Notes: generated by a model from the letters alone, not told the origin. A stretch of 42,460 nt of DNA from Sinorhizobium sp. A49 (GCF_002002725.1 NZ_MUNW01000089.1:1-42460), one strand, 5' to 3'. Positions 22,274 to 31,163 are shown, counted from the stretch's first letter. Made by a program: numbers and translations.

Positions 22274-22941
22274 TGCCAGATCCGGTTTTGCTTCCGGTTT
22301 TCACCGATGGGAGAAAGGATTGGGTGGAGTGCAAGTTCGACCCGATCCAGCCGCGCAACAGCGATCAGATGGAGGGCCGCCGAACGGAAAGCCAAACGTT
22401 CGGGACGCCCTATTGGGTGGCCAGCTATCTGACGCGTCCGCTGCTGCGTCCTGAGTTCGGCATCATGGACGCCTTCATGATGCAGCTCGACGACAACGGG
22501 CAGACGTTTCTCGCGCATGACGTTTTCCGCCCACGGCCCACAGCCCATGACACCGGGTTTCCGTTGTCGGGCCCCAGAGCCGGCGGCGGGTCTTTCAATG
22601 GGGATGCGGTTCTGCAATCGATCGTGAACCCGACCACGATTGTAGTCTCTGGGCTTCCAGCCGGATTTCAGCTGTCGCCAGGTGACTATGTCGAGGTTCG
22701 GAAAAATCTGCTTGTGCGGTCGCTGCACCGGATCATGGCACCGGCCACCGCCAATGCGGGCGGCGTCGTAACTCTGTCGATCCGCTATCGGCTTGATACA
22801 GGCGTCTTCAACACGGCCTCCACGGTCCAATTCGAGAAGCCCGCGTGCACCATGCAAATCGATCCTGGCAGCTACGACGGGAAGAAGTCGTGGGCAAACC
22901 GTTCTCCCTCGTTCACGGCAAAAGAGGTCTTTTACTCATGA
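22273..22941 (+). CDS. Distal tail protein-like
   Basis: A 222-residue protein starting at the TGATG junction with the tape measure gene. Beta-rich: KDWVECKFDPIQPRNSDQMEGRRTESQTFG near the N terminus, a loop rich in Gly/Ser in the middle, and TASTVQFEKPACTMQIDPGSYDGKKSWANRSPSFTAKEVF near the end, in outline. This position and fold fit a Dit-like or DUF2460-like baseplate protein of siphoviruses. No enzymatic motif is seen. Confidence 0.7.
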   Translation: MPDPVLLPVFTDGRKDWVECKFDPIQPRNSDQMEGRRTESQTFGTPYWVASYLTRPLLRPEFGIMDAFMMQLDDNGQTFLAHDVFRPRPTAHDTGFPLSGPRAGGGSFNGDAVLQSIVNPTTIVVSGLPAGFQLSPGDYVEVRKNLLVRSLHRIMAPATANAGGVVTLSIRYRLDTGVFNTASTVQFEKPACTMQIDPGSYDGKKSWANRSPSFTAKEVFYS

Positions 22942-23534
22942 GCATCCTCGATCCCGCTGTGATTGCCGCCCTTGAAAGCGGTCATATCTCGCGCATCGAC
23001 CTGATCCGCATCGATCTGCCGGGGCGTGATCCGGTCGGTTATCACCGTGGTGGCCGGCCGTTCCCCTATAACGGGCTCACATATCTGCCGAACCGCTTCC
23101 TGCAGTACGGCGATATGCGCAGCGCGACGGGCGTTTCGGTGACCAGCCGGACAATCCGATTCTCGAATATCCCAGTCGCAAATCCAGCTGACGCGATGGC
23201 GATCGTCGAGCAGTATGACTATCCGAATGCGCCAGTGATCATTTCGCACCTGCTCGGCGTGCCTAACTCCGACCAGGTGCTCGGGGTTCTGACTTCGAGT
23301 TTCTACGAAATCGACAAGATTATCTATGACACCGGAGCGGCCGACGAGAACGGCACCCGCACCCTGTCATTGACGATCGAGCTGCAGCCGCCAGGCCGAT
23401 CGGCGCGTGGTCAAACGCTGATCAAGCGAAGCACCGCGGATCAGCAGTTCGATAACGATCCCACGGACACCGGCCTGGAGTGCGTGGCGACTGTCAGCAC
23501 AATCCCCGAAGAATGGGGACAGGTTTCGAGGTAG
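22938..23534 (+). CDS. Tail baseplate protein (DUF2163-like)
   Basis: A 198-residue protein with the opening of DUF2163-type hub proteins: ALESGHISRIDLIRIDLPG, then PFPYNGLTYLPNRFLQYGDMRS and VTSRTIRFSNIP. The region PVIISHLLGVPNS..VLGVLTSSFYEIDKI and the disordered end with RSTADQQFDND support this. In gene-transfer agents and siphoviruses this protein precedes the NlpC/P60-type peptidase, as here. It overlaps the previous gene by four bases. Confidence 0.75.
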   Translation: MSILDPAVIAALESGHISRIDLIRIDLPGRDPVGYHRGGRPFPYNGLTYLPNRFLQYGDMRSATGVSVTSRTIRFSNIPVANPADAMAIVEQYDYPNAPVIISHLLGVPNSDQVLGVLTSSFYEIDKIIYDTGAADENGTRTLSLTIELQPPGRSARGQTLIKRSTADQQFDNDPTDTGLECVATVSTIPEEWGQVSR

Positions 23535-23536
23535 CC

Positions 23537-23941
23537 ATGAACCGCTTTCGCATCGTCGAGGCCACGCTGTCGCGTGAGCTATCGAACCCCTATGCCTATG
23601 GCGACGCCGATTGCTTCCACCTTGGATGCGCCATGTCAGACGCGCTGCATGGCACTTCCCTCGTTGATAAGTTTCGCGGCGCCTACCGGACTCTTCCCGG
23701 TGCGCAGCGCGCGCTGCGGCGTCGCGGGTTCTCAAGCCTCGTCGATTTCTTCGCGGCCGAGCTTGAGCAGCAGCCCGCCGGTGGCGCTTCCGCCCGGTTC
23801 GGAGATCTGGTCATTCTGCGTCTCGCAGATGGCGCCGAGCACGTCGGCATTTGCCTCGGCATTCGCTTTATCACCAAGACCGAGAATGGCCGTTCTGATC
23901 ACGGCCTTTCCTACGTCCTCGCAGCGTTCCATCTCGGATAA
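23537..23941 (+). CDS. NlpC/P60-like tail peptidase (DUF6950 type)
   Basis: A 134-residue protein. The nucleophile region is YAYGDADCFHLGCAMSDAL (Cys26 with the preceding Asp), and GAEHVGICLG near residue 100 supplies the His. This is the order of cysteine peptidases of the NlpC/P60 class, in the short form that sits just before the central tail hub. It would cut peptidoglycan cross-links during DNA entry. Confidence 0.82.
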   Translation: MNRFRIVEATLSRELSNPYAYGDADCFHLGCAMSDALHGTSLVDKFRGAYRTLPGAQRALRRRGFSSLVDFFAAELEQQPAGGASARFGDLVILRLADGAEHVGICLGIRFITKTENGRSDHGLSYVLAAFHLG

Positions 23942-23949
23942 GTCTTTCC

Positions 23950-26900
23950 ATGGCAATTTTCACTGGCATCGGCGCGGCTGTTGGCGCGCTGTTCGGCTCC
24001 GCCTTGATTGGCAAGATTGTCGGCGGTGCGCTTGCGTTCGGCGCCAAGTTTGCCTTCGCCAAAGCGAACCAACCGAAAAAGCAGAAGTCGACCGCCGTAC
24101 AAGGGCAGGTGCAGATGGGCGGAGACGTGCCCGCCGGCACGCTCTACGGCGTCGGCAAGACCAAGGGGCATAGGATCTATTATGCAAAGTGGGGGAGAGG
24201 CAACCAGGTCAACACCGACATTTTTGCGCTTGCCAATGGCTGGTGTGACGGGCTCGAGCCTTACGTCTACTTCTATGGGAAGAAGCACAACCTGTTTGAG
24301 CGCGCGCCGCTTGGCGGGGAGGTGAAACACTACGGCGTCGAGGGTTACGGCGAGGCCGTCTCTATCCGCTTCTATGATGGTCGACCGGATCAGCTGGTCG
24401 ATATGCACGCCGTCAACACGACTGCCAACCTCGGCAACCGCTGGAAAGTGACGAGCAGGCTTTCGGGCATTTGCTATGTGCTCGTCGAGCGCGTTTACTC
24501 CGGTGACCTGTTTCCCAACGGTCGGCCTGACTTCGAGTGGGTGCTGCGTGGCCTGCGTGAGTATGATCCGACGAAGGATTCGACGGTTGCCGGCGGCAGC
24601 GGCCCCCAACGGCTGGCTGAACCGTCGACGCACGCCCACACGCTCAATCCCGCGATCCACCGGCTGAACTACCAGCTCGGAGTGCGTGGCCTGCGCTCCG
24701 GACGCACGATCGTCGGGGAGGGCAAGTCACTCGGTCAACTCGATCTGCCGTCCTACTTCGCCGCGATCAACCATTGCCGGACGCTCCGCAAGGGTAAGCC
24801 GATCTATGAGTGCTCGCTGTGGGTCGACGGGGATACCGACCACACTGAGGCGCTTTCCGCCTTCGACGATGCCATGGCTGGCTATGGCATCAACCGGCGC
24901 GGGCTTTCGGGTGTGATCGTTGGTGCGCCGCAGATTCCGGTGCTGGAGATTACACCCGTCGACATTCCGGTGAAGCGCGCCAAACAGAAGCAGCTGCGCA
25001 AATCGGCGTTCGCACTGTTCAATCACCTTTCCGGCCAGTTCACTTCGCCGGAAGCAATGTGGAACCCGGAAAGCCTGAAGCCGATCGTCGTCAATGCCGA
25101 CGTCGCCGCCGACAAGCGGCCGCGACAGACCTCTAACGACTTCCTGCAGGTGCACGATGCTGATATCGCGCAGTACTTGCTCAACATCCGCTATCGCCAG
25201 AATCGCAAGGGCGGCACGGCCACCGTACCGGTTAGCCGGCGCGTCGGCTTTGCTGCGATGGAAGGGGAATGGGTCATCTTCGAGGGCAAGACCTGGATGG
25301 TGATGGAGTGGCAGCTCTCAGAAGCATTCGAGGTAACGTTCGTTCTTGGTGAGGTGGGTGCGGACATCTACGACGACGGCGATATTGCCCCCGGCCCAGT
25401 TGTCGTGCCGCCGACGCCGCCGATCAACCCCTCGCTTCTGTCGGTCGTGCAGGACTTCAATGTCGAGGCTGGTGTCATCGCCGGTGCGAGCGGCAGCCAG
25501 ATGCCGTGCCTCAAATTCACCTGGACGCCCCCCGCTGATCCGACAATCACCTCCGTCAACATTACATATGAGGTAGTCGGCGGCACACAGCGCTTCAGCG
25601 ATGTCTCGACCGATCCTGAAAGCGGCCAGAAGCTGACGACGGACAACGTCGTTTCGGGCAGGGTCTATCGTGCCAAGGCGACCATCACGACCACACCGGA
25701 CCGCTTCCGCACGGAAACGGCATGGAAGGCGGCAATCATTCCGACCGGCAATATGAACGTGCTGGATAGCTCCATTACGGCCGCGAAGATTGCGGAAGCG
25801 GCGATCACAGCCGACAAGCTGATGAATGAGGCCGTTACCAACATCAAGTTGGCAAACCAGGCGGTATCGACGGCAAAGCTTCAAGTGGCCGCAGTGACCG
25901 AGCAGATCCTGGCCAACAACGCTGTCGTTTCGTCGAAGCTGGCCGATGCTGCCGTTACGGCGGCCAAGCTTGCCAATGCTGCGATCACGGCGACGAAGTT
26001 TGCTGCGAACATCAAGCCGGTTGAAATTGTTGATGCCTTGCCGGTTATCGGAAACGAGGAGGGGCGACAGGCCTTCTTCAATGGCAAGCTGTACAAATTC
26101 ACCGGCGGTGCTTGGAGCGCCTCCGTCGACGCTGTCGACATCGCCGGCACCATCACTGCCACACAGATCGCTGATAACTCGATCTCGACGCCGAAGCTCG
26201 CGGCTGGATCAGTTACAACGACGGAAATCTCTGCGGGTGCCGTGACCGCCAACGAGCTTGCCGCCAACTCGATTGTGGTGGGAAAGATAGCAGCCGGAGC
26301 CGTGCGCGCATCGGAACTCGCAGCCGGTGCTGTTATCGCCGGCAAGATCGCGGCCGGCGCAGTGACGGCCGACACACTGGCGATCGGTAAGGGCGCGAAC
26401 TGGTTGCCGAATAGCGACCTGGTCTCCGGCATTACCGGATGGGCGCAGGAGTATACTAACGCGCCGACCGGGACCTTTGACTTTCGCTTCCGTCAAGCGG
26501 ACACCTACGCGCCCTATCCCGGCGTGCTCGAAATCGTGCAGTTCAACGGCACGCAAAACGTTGAGTTCGGGGTCTTTATGGATCCGGCTGGCGTTGGCGC
26601 TGACGTTCGCAACGTCGTCGGCGGCAAATGGTACGAATTTTCCGGCTATTACCTCGGACACTGGTGCAAAGGCATTCAGCCTTACTTGCAGTTCATCGAC
26701 GGCAACGGGACGCATATCGGCTGGTACAATCCGGGTGTGCTGCCGGCATCGCAAAACATTGATCCCGGCGGCAATCTCGCCAACTATCAGCGCTTCTTCT
26801 ACAAAGTCCAGGCCCCGGCCAACGCTGCTCGCGTCCGCCCCTTCTTTCGAAATAAGGGCACGGTGGCGGGCGGCACTTACAGCCATCTTTGGGTCACCAA

Positions 26901-28254
26901 GCTGTTCTTCGGCGAGGCAACGGCCAATCAGACAACGCCCTCCGATTGGTCGCCAGCCGGAGTCACCGTCGTCCAGGGCGGCAACATTGTCACCGGCGCG
27001 GTCACCGCCGACAAGATCGCGGCGAACGCCGTAACGGCCGGCAAGATCGCGGCCGGTAGCGTCACGACCACTGAGCTTGCGGCCGGGGCTGTGACGGCGG
27101 TGAAGATCGCGGCTTCGGCCATCACCGGCGACAAGATCGCCGCAAACACGATCGGTGCAAACCATATCGCGGCTGGGGCGATCACAGCCAAGCAGATGGT
27201 CATCACCGATTTCGAAAACCTCGTCGCCAATGGCTATTGGAGCGAAAGTAACCCGCAAGCCCCTGCGCCCTATTGGGCGGGGAGTGGCGGCACAAACCTT
27301 CACATGACCGGGTCCTACAACCAGACCGGCCAGTACTCATTGGTGCTGCAAAAGACGGACGTCAATGCTTCGGTCTATATGGAGCTACAGGCCGCCTATG
27401 CGTTCGCGGTTACCGGCGGCGAGCAGCTCTACGGCGAGATTGCCGCCATGAGCAATGGGGCGGCGGCGCCGGCCGGCTTGTACTTCCGTATCAACTGGTA
27501 TGACGCCAGCAAGACCGGCTACATCGGTTACGCTGACTTCGTCCAGAACGCGCCGGTCAACACCGGCTTCGAGACGCGATCTGGCAAGGTCACAATCCCC
27601 GCGAACGCTCGATGGGCGACGCTGCAGGTGTTCAACCACAACACCAACACCGTCACGCAGAACTTCATCATTGACCGCATCGTTGTGCGCCGCATGAAGG
27701 CGGCCAATCTGATTGTCGACGGTTCGATCACCGCAGACAAGATGAACGTAAACAGCCTGTCGGCGATCTCGGCCAACCTCGGCGCGGTCAATATCGAGCA
27801 AGCCATCATCGGCAATCTGCAGGTGGGCACGTCGAACATTCAGGCTGGAGCTGTTACCCAGTATTGGATCAACAGCGCCACAGACGGCAATCAGGCCGAC
27901 GGCGTCGCTTTGCAGGTGACGGCTAACCACGGCCAGAATTCGCCGCCGTTACTCGTGTTCGCTTCGATTAAGGCTGGAATACGCTCGATCCTCAAGCATC
28001 GTTTGAGGGTGGCGGCAACTGGGGCAAGTATCGGCTCCGCTGGCTTCGGTGGAACTCCCATGAATAGTTCCAGTGCAATCGGCATCCCGGCTGCGCAGAA
28101 CGAAGACTACACGAACATTTCCGCCGTGTATCAACCGCCGCCGGGCGATGCGGCCACCACCTTTGAAATATGGGTGTCGAACTTAGGTATTCCGGGCGGC
28201 CAGCAGGCATCCTGGAGTGATCGGAAGCTCGTCGCCCTTCAGTTGAAACGCTAA
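23950..28254 (+). CDS. Tail tip/central fibre protein with repeats (host-specificity J-like)
   Basis: A 1434-residue protein. Residues 1-60 include a glycine-rich hydrophobic segment; residues 60-480 form the baseplate hub, with a phage tail domain near DLPSYFAAINHCRTLRKG; residues 490-600 fit a fibronectin-like domain. Then come repeats of the type ITADKIAAGAVTA at about 607-687, 730-813, 1013-1083 and 1257-1300. Between them lie two domains of about 190 residues with jelly-roll, carbohydrate-binding features (first beginning NWLPNSDLVSGITGW, second FENLVANGYWSE). The C-terminal 130 residues are probably the receptor-contact tip. The repeats would form trimeric coil. It is likely the main host-range protein. 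Confidence 0.88.
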   Translation: MAIFTGIGAAVGALFGSALIGKIVGGALAFGAKFAFAKANQPKKQKSTAVQGQVQMGGDVPAGTLYGVGKTKGHRIYYAKWGRGNQVNTDIFALANGWCDGLEPYVYFYGKKHNLFERAPLGGEVKHYGVEGYGEAVSIRFYDGRPDQLVDMHAVNTTANLGNRWKVTSRLSGICYVLVERVYSGDLFPNGRPDFEWVLRGLREYDPTKDSTVAGGSGPQRLAEPSTHAHTLNPAIHRLNYQLGVRGLRSGRTIVGEGKSLGQLDLPSYFAAINHCRTLRKGKPIYECSLWVDGDTDHTEALSAFDDAMAGYGINRRGLSGVIVGAPQIPVLEITPVDIPVKRAKQKQLRKSAFALFNHLSGQFTSPEAMWNPESLKPIVVNADVAADKRPRQTSNDFLQVHDADIAQYLLNIRYRQNRKGGTATVPVSRRVGFAAMEGEWVIFEGKTWMVMEWQLSEAFEVTFVLGEVGADIYDDGDIAPGPVVVPPTPPINPSLLSVVQDFNVEAGVIAGASGSQMPCLKFTWTPPADPTITSVNITYEVVGGTQRFSDVSTDPESGQKLTTDNVVSGRVYRAKATITTTPDRFRTETAWKAAIIPTGNMNVLDSSITAAKIAEAAITADKLMNEAVTNIKLANQAVSTAKLQVAAVTEQILANNAVVSSKLADAAVTAAKLANAAITATKFAANIKPVEIVDALPVIGNEEGRQAFFNGKLYKFTGGAWSASVDAVDIAGTITATQIADNSISTPKLAAGSVTTTEISAGAVTANELAANSIVVGKIAAGAVRASELAAGAVIAGKIAAGAVTADTLAIGKGANWLPNSDLVSGITGWAQEYTNAPTGTFDFRFRQADTYAPYPGVLEIVQFNGTQNVEFGVFMDPAGVGADVRNVVGGKWYEFSGYYLGHWCKGIQPYLQFIDGNGTHIGWYNPGVLPASQNIDPGGNLANYQRFFYKVQAPANAARVRPFFRNKGTVAGGTYSHLWVTKLFFGEATANQTTPSDWSPAGVTVVQGGNIVTGAVTADKIAANAVTAGKIAAGSVTTTELAAGAVTAVKIAASAITGDKIAANTIGANHIAAGAITAKQMVITDFENLVANGYWSESNPQAPAPYWAGSGGTNLHMTGSYNQTGQYSLVLQKTDVNASVYMELQAAYAFAVTGGEQLYGEIAAMSNGAAAPAGLYFRINWYDASKTGYIGYADFVQNAPVNTGFETRSGKVTIPANARWATLQVFNHNTNTVTQNFIIDRIVVRRMKAANLIVDGSITADKMNVNSLSAISANLGAVNIEQAIIGNLQVGTSNIQAGAVTQYWINSATDGNQADGVALQVTANHGQNSPPLLVFASIKAGIRSILKHRLRVAATGASIGSAGFGGTPMNSSSAIGIPAAQNEDYTNISAVYQPPPGDAATTFEIWVSNLGIPGGQQASWSDRKLVALQLKR

Positions 28255-28282
28255 CCCCTCAACGCCAGACAGGTGAACGTCC

Positions 28283-28969
28283 ATGTATCGCATTGACAGC
28301 ATGTATAACCCAATGATCGAGGCCCTGCAGAAGGCAGTCGCCTCGAACCAGACCGAGCGCTGGATGGCGAGTGTTGCCTGGTGGCTCGGCAGACAGCAGA
28401 TCTGCAACGCGCAGGACTACTGGTTCAAGGTCGCCGGAAAGATCACCGCGTCTCTCCCAGCCGTACAGCGCGCCGCACTCGAATCTCAACTCGGCAAGGC
28501 GGAAGATGCCTATGTCGACAACCCTGTCGCAGAATGGCCCGAGGTGCCGTCCGACGTCGCCAACTACATAGCAGCGTGGGATCCCGAGCCGGCAGAGCCC
28601 GATTTGTGCGCTCTGAAGGCGGATGCGATCGCCAGGATCGATCGCGAGGCCGAGCGCTACCGGTTGAACTTCATTACTGGCGGCTCGGGCCAGACGATGG
28701 CTTACCAGCAGAAGCTTGCAGAGTCGCGTGCGGCGATTGCCGGTCCCCCGGCGCATGAAAGCGAAATCGCGCATATCGTTGCCGAGGCCGCTCTGGATGG
28801 CGTCAGCGTTGCAGCCAAGGCGGCAGAGATCATTGCAACGTTCGAACAGTGGCAGATTGTTTCCGCAGGGATAGAGGTGAAGCGGCTTGGTGCGAAAAAG
28901 GCCGTGGCCGCAGCGGAGACCGCTGCGGCGGTCAACGCCGCCGCCCACGTCGATTGGGTGGAGGCTTGA
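28283..28969 (+). CDS. Tail-fibre associated protein (DUF4376-like)
   Basis: A 228-residue protein with an N-terminal, mostly helical part (residues 1-110) and a 90-residue block LKADAIARIDREAERYRLNFITGGSGQTMAYQQK, in outline, typical of DUF4376 domains in tail fibre or fibre-assembly proteins. The end is an Ala-rich helix. It follows the long fibre gene by 28 bases with AGGTGAACG upstream, and most likely helps fold or decorate the fibre. Confidence 0.7.
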   Translation: MYRIDSMYNPMIEALQKAVASNQTERWMASVAWWLGRQQICNAQDYWFKVAGKITASLPAVQRAALESQLGKAEDAYVDNPVAEWPEVPSDVANYIAAWDPEPAEPDLCALKADAIARIDREAERYRLNFITGGSGQTMAYQQKLAESRAAIAGPPAHESEIAHIVAEAALDGVSVAAKAAEIIATFEQWQIVSAGIEVKRLGAKKAVAAAETAAAVNAAAHVDWVEA

Positions 28970-28971
28970 AC

Positions 28972-29229
28972 ATGTCGTCACTCGTCAGTTCGCTTAAGCG
29001 CCAAAACACCATGCTGCAGGAAGAAAACGAGCGGCATGCGAGCGGTGTTGATAACCTCGCCGCGATGCTCAACGAAGCGCTCTCGGTGCTCGAAGGGCAC
29101 GATGCGAATTATGTCGCCAGTGTTCGGGCGCGTCTCGGTATCCCTCTGTCAACGTCGGAACCCGTTTCGCCGGCGCCGTCAACGCCTGAAGTTAAACCAG
29201 CGCCCGCAGCACGCCCGCCGAAACGGTAA
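28972..29229 (+). CDS. Small coiled-coil protein
   Basis: An 85-residue protein: a coiled-coil N-terminal half (SLKRQNTMLQEENERHASGV), a short helix ending in VRARLGIPL, and a Pro/Ser/Ala-rich disordered tail. The start overlaps the upstream gene context closely (two bases after its stop) with GGAGG before it. Structural accessory or assembly factor is the most that position suggests. Confidence 0.68.
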   Translation: MSSLVSSLKRQNTMLQEENERHASGVDNLAAMLNEALSVLEGHDANYVASVRARLGIPLSTSEPVSPAPSTPEVKPAPAARPPKR

Positions 29230-29314
29230 CGAGCATCGTCGCCAAGGCGACCGCCGCTCCGTACCGGGCAACCTTCATCCTGCGTTCTCGAATTCCACTC
29301 CAGTCATAGCCCAT
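29192..29314 (-). CDS. Candidate 40-residue membrane peptide
   Basis: A short minus-strand frame reading MGYDWSGIRERRMKVARYG and then a hydrophobic segment (AAVALATMLVTVSAGVLRAL). GGAG stands seven bases before ATG 29314. The N terminus is positive and the single membrane segment strong. Its 3' end overlaps the plus-strand coiled-coil gene by 38 bases. It resembles the other tiny membrane peptides of this prophage and could be an inhibitor or holin partner; it is a candidate only. Confidence 0.45.
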   Translation of the reverse strand: MGYDWSGIRERRMKVARYGAAVALATMLVTVSAGVLRALV

Positions 29315-29333
29315 CGATAGCTCCGTCATGGAA

Positions 29334-29367
29334 AGAACCGCAATCCGGAGAGCTGGATTGCGGTTCT
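29334..29367 (-). terminator. 13-bp perfect inverted repeat
   Basis: The arms AGAACCGCAATCC and GGATTGCGGTTCT are perfect complements around an 8-base loop. On the minus strand TTTCC follows, so the hairpin could end transcription of the minus-strand paralogue gene at 29482. A bidirectional use between the fibre operon and that gene is also possible. Confidence 0.55.
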
Positions 29368-29481
29368 GAGTTGCCGGCGGGGGTCAGGGGGCGGCGGCAA
29401 CTGACGAGAGCATGCCGCTCACACGTTAAGTGAAGATTGCGAACCCGGCACACCTTTTCACTACTGAGAATCTACTGGTGT

Positions 29482-29739
29482 TCAGCGAACCATTCGCGGG
29501 CTCACGCTAGCCAGCATCCTGACAATGTCGTCCTCCAGTTGCTGACAGAGTGCTTCATATTCCTCTAGCGTTTCGGGATCAGGTGTCCGTTGCTCGCGCA
29601 GTTCATCGCGGCTCAATACTGCTACACCGTAGGCTTCCATCAACTCATTGATTGCCTCGAAGTTGGCATCGGAAATCTTCTTCCGATGTGCCGGCAGGCG
29701 CATCATCATCCGTGCTCGCCCGACCTTCTCGAAATCCAT
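29482..29739 (-). CDS. Small paralogue A (unknown family)
   Basis: An 85-residue, largely helical and acidic protein. Start ATG 29739 follows GGAG with seven bases between. It opens MDFEKVGRARMMMRLPAH and clearly resembles the next minus-strand gene upstream (MDLERIGRSRLKMRLPAL), so the two are duplicates that have diverged. The conserved MRLPA turn suggests a shared fold. No known family; in rhizobial phages such paired genes lie next to the lysis block. Confidence 0.6.
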   Translation of the reverse strand: MDFEKVGRARMMMRLPAHRKKISDANFEAINELMEAYGVAVLSRDELREQRTPDPETLEEYEALCQQLEDDIVRMLASVSPRMVR

Positions 29740-29816
29740 CACTTTGCTCCTCGAACTGTCGGATATCGACGTTACGACAGGCGCAGGATGCGTTTCGGAG
29801 GGTCCGCTAACCGGCG

Positions 29817-30077
29817 CTAGTTCCGGGCCTGCCTGACGCTCGATGTCCGTAGCAGACGGCCGACGTCTCTTTCGATTTCGGCGCAGACGATCTCTAAACC
29901 GTAGAGATCGGCGGGGTCATAACGGCGTGCAACGCTCAACTGATCTCGGGCTATCCAGGCAACCGCATACTCTTCAAACAATGCGCGAAGGGTCGGGCTC
30001 TGTTGTGCGTCAATCAACGCTCGCAACGCTGGAAGCCTCATTTTCAAACGGGATCTACCGATCCTTTCAAGGTCCAT
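29817..30077 (-). CDS. Small paralogue B (unknown family)
   Basis: An 86-residue protein, homologous along its length to paralogue A: G-R-x-R, then MRLPA, a helical middle, and an acidic helix near the end (LEIVCAEIERDVGRLLR against ALCQQLEDDIVRMLA). AGGAGA precedes ATG 30077 by seven bases; I prefer this to an in-frame start 36 bases upstream. It lies head to head with the endolysin gene, sharing a 75-base region. Confidence 0.65.
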   Translation of the reverse strand: MDLERIGRSRLKMRLPALRALIDAQQSPTLRALFEEYAVAWIARDQLSVARRYDPADLYGLEIVCAEIERDVGRLLRTSSVRQARN

Positions 30078-30152
30078 AACGGTCTCTCCTGACCTGGCCT
30101 TGCCGCCTATCAACTATCGCACAATTCCCTGAAAACAAAAGAGGTTAACACC

Positions 30153-30806
30153 ATGACACGACGCATCAATGCGGCGGGCCTTTCGCTCGTCAAACAGTGG
30201 GAAGGCCTGAAGACGAAGGCTTATCGAGACGTCGCCGGCGTCTGGACTATCGGCTACGGCCACACCAGCGCGGCCGGCGCGCCCGATGTGGCTCCGAGCA
30301 TGATCATCACCGAGGCTCGCGCCGAGGAGATCTTGCGCGCCGATCTCGCCACGTCCGAGGAGCGCGTCGCGCGCATGGTCAAGGTGCCACTCACCGATAA
30401 TCAGTTCGCGGTGCTGGTCTCCTTCGATTTCAACACCGGCGGGCTCGGCAAGTCGACGCTGCTCAAAAAGCTCAACAAGGGCGATTATGACGCCGTGCCG
30501 GCCGAGCTGATGAAATGGGTCAATGCCGGCGGCAAGCGCGTGAAGGGTCTCGTCAATCGGCGCTCGGCCGAGGCTGGTCTTTGGGCCAAGGGCGAGTTTG
30601 TTTCCAGCAACACCGTGCCGGCCGCGCCGAAGGCGCCGGAAGTCGTGACGAAGGAAAACCTCAGCTGGGCAGCCGGCATCCTGTCGACGATCGCCTTTGC
30701 CTTCACCGGCAATGGTCCGCTGCAGTGGGCACTCGCAGGGATTCTGGTCGCAGCCTTCGCGATCGGCGCTTTCTTCTTCCTGCGCAAACGGCTGGATCCA
30801 GCATGA
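30153..30806 (+). CDS. Endolysin, GH24 lysozyme with two C-terminal membrane segments
   Basis: A 217-residue protein. Residues 1-150 are a T4-type lysozyme: catalytic Glu17 (QWEGLK), Asp26 (YRDVAG) and Thr32 (WTIGYGHT), with spacing 9 and 6 exactly as in T4 lysozyme. No signal peptide or N-terminal SAR segment is visible. Residues 168-217 are two hydrophobic segments (LSWAAGILSTIAFAF and ALAGILVAAFAIGAFFFL) separated by a short turn and closed by RKRLDP, which would hold the enzyme in the inner membrane. It begins the lysis block; the spanin gene overlaps its stop by ATGA. Confidence 0.9.
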   Translation: MTRRINAAGLSLVKQWEGLKTKAYRDVAGVWTIGYGHTSAAGAPDVAPSMIITEARAEEILRADLATSEERVARMVKVPLTDNQFAVLVSFDFNTGGLGKSTLLKKLNKGDYDAVPAELMKWVNAGGKRVKGLVNRRSAEAGLWAKGEFVSSNTVPAAPKAPEVVTKENLSWAAGILSTIAFAFTGNGPLQWALAGILVAAFAIGAFFFLRKRLDPA

Positions 30807-31039
30807 TCCCCTGGCCGAAAATCCTCGGCGGCGTGCTCCTGCTCGCCGCCATCACCTGGACCGTCCTTGAGATCCGCGAGGACGGCGCCCGATCAGTCAC
30901 CAACGCATTCGAGAGGCAAAACAATGCGGCGGCACATTCCGCGGGCGATGCTCGCTCTGACTATGACACTTGCCCTGTCGGGTTGTGGGACTTCTCCGCC
31001 GGCAAATGTCGACGGCCTGCGGCGGGTCGTCGGCACTGA
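30803..31039 (+). CDS. Inner-membrane spanin-like protein (Rz position)
   Basis: A 78-residue protein with an N-terminal membrane segment (ILGGVLLLAAITWTV, residues 7-21) followed by a short charged helix (LEIREDGARSVTNAFERQNN). The lipoprotein gene is nested within it in another frame, just as Rz1 is in Rz. It is shorter than a typical i-spanin, and its end is Arg-rich rather than coiled coil, perhaps because of constraint from the nested gene. It overlaps the endolysin stop by ATGA. Confidence 0.65.
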   Translation: MIPWPKILGGVLLLAAITWTVLEIREDGARSVTNAFERQNNAAAHSAGDARSDYDTCPVGLWDFSAGKCRRPAAGRRH

Positions 31040-31163
31040 CCTGGTCGGCGCGCGCGGGGCGACGCCGGCAGATCAGCGGAAAATTGACCGGACCGTCGTC
31101 GGCCTCTGCGCCGGAGGCGTCTGGACGAAGGTTGAGTGCGAAAGGCATGGGGAAGGGCGGTAA
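30924..31163 (+). CDS. Outer-membrane spanin lipoprotein-like (Rz1 position)
   Basis: A 79-residue protein nested in a different frame in the gene before it. It has a signal peptide with lipobox LALSGC (Cys22), so the mature form is a lipoprotein of about 58 residues. GAGAGG lies seven bases before ATG 30924. The nested lipoprotein arrangement is the hallmark of Rz/Rz1 spanins, although this mature part is not very Pro-rich and has further Cys (LCAGGVW, VECERH). It would link to the inner-membrane spanin for outer-membrane disruption. Confidence 0.7.
   Translation: MRRHIPRAMLALTMTLALSGCGTSPPANVDGLRRVVGTDLVGARGATPADQRKIDRTVVGLCAGGVWTKVECERHGEGR

Noticed and set aside
26209-27303. Minus-strand frame of 364 codons opposite the fibre repeats
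   Set aside because: It mirrors the repeats of the fibre gene and shows only their antisense composition.
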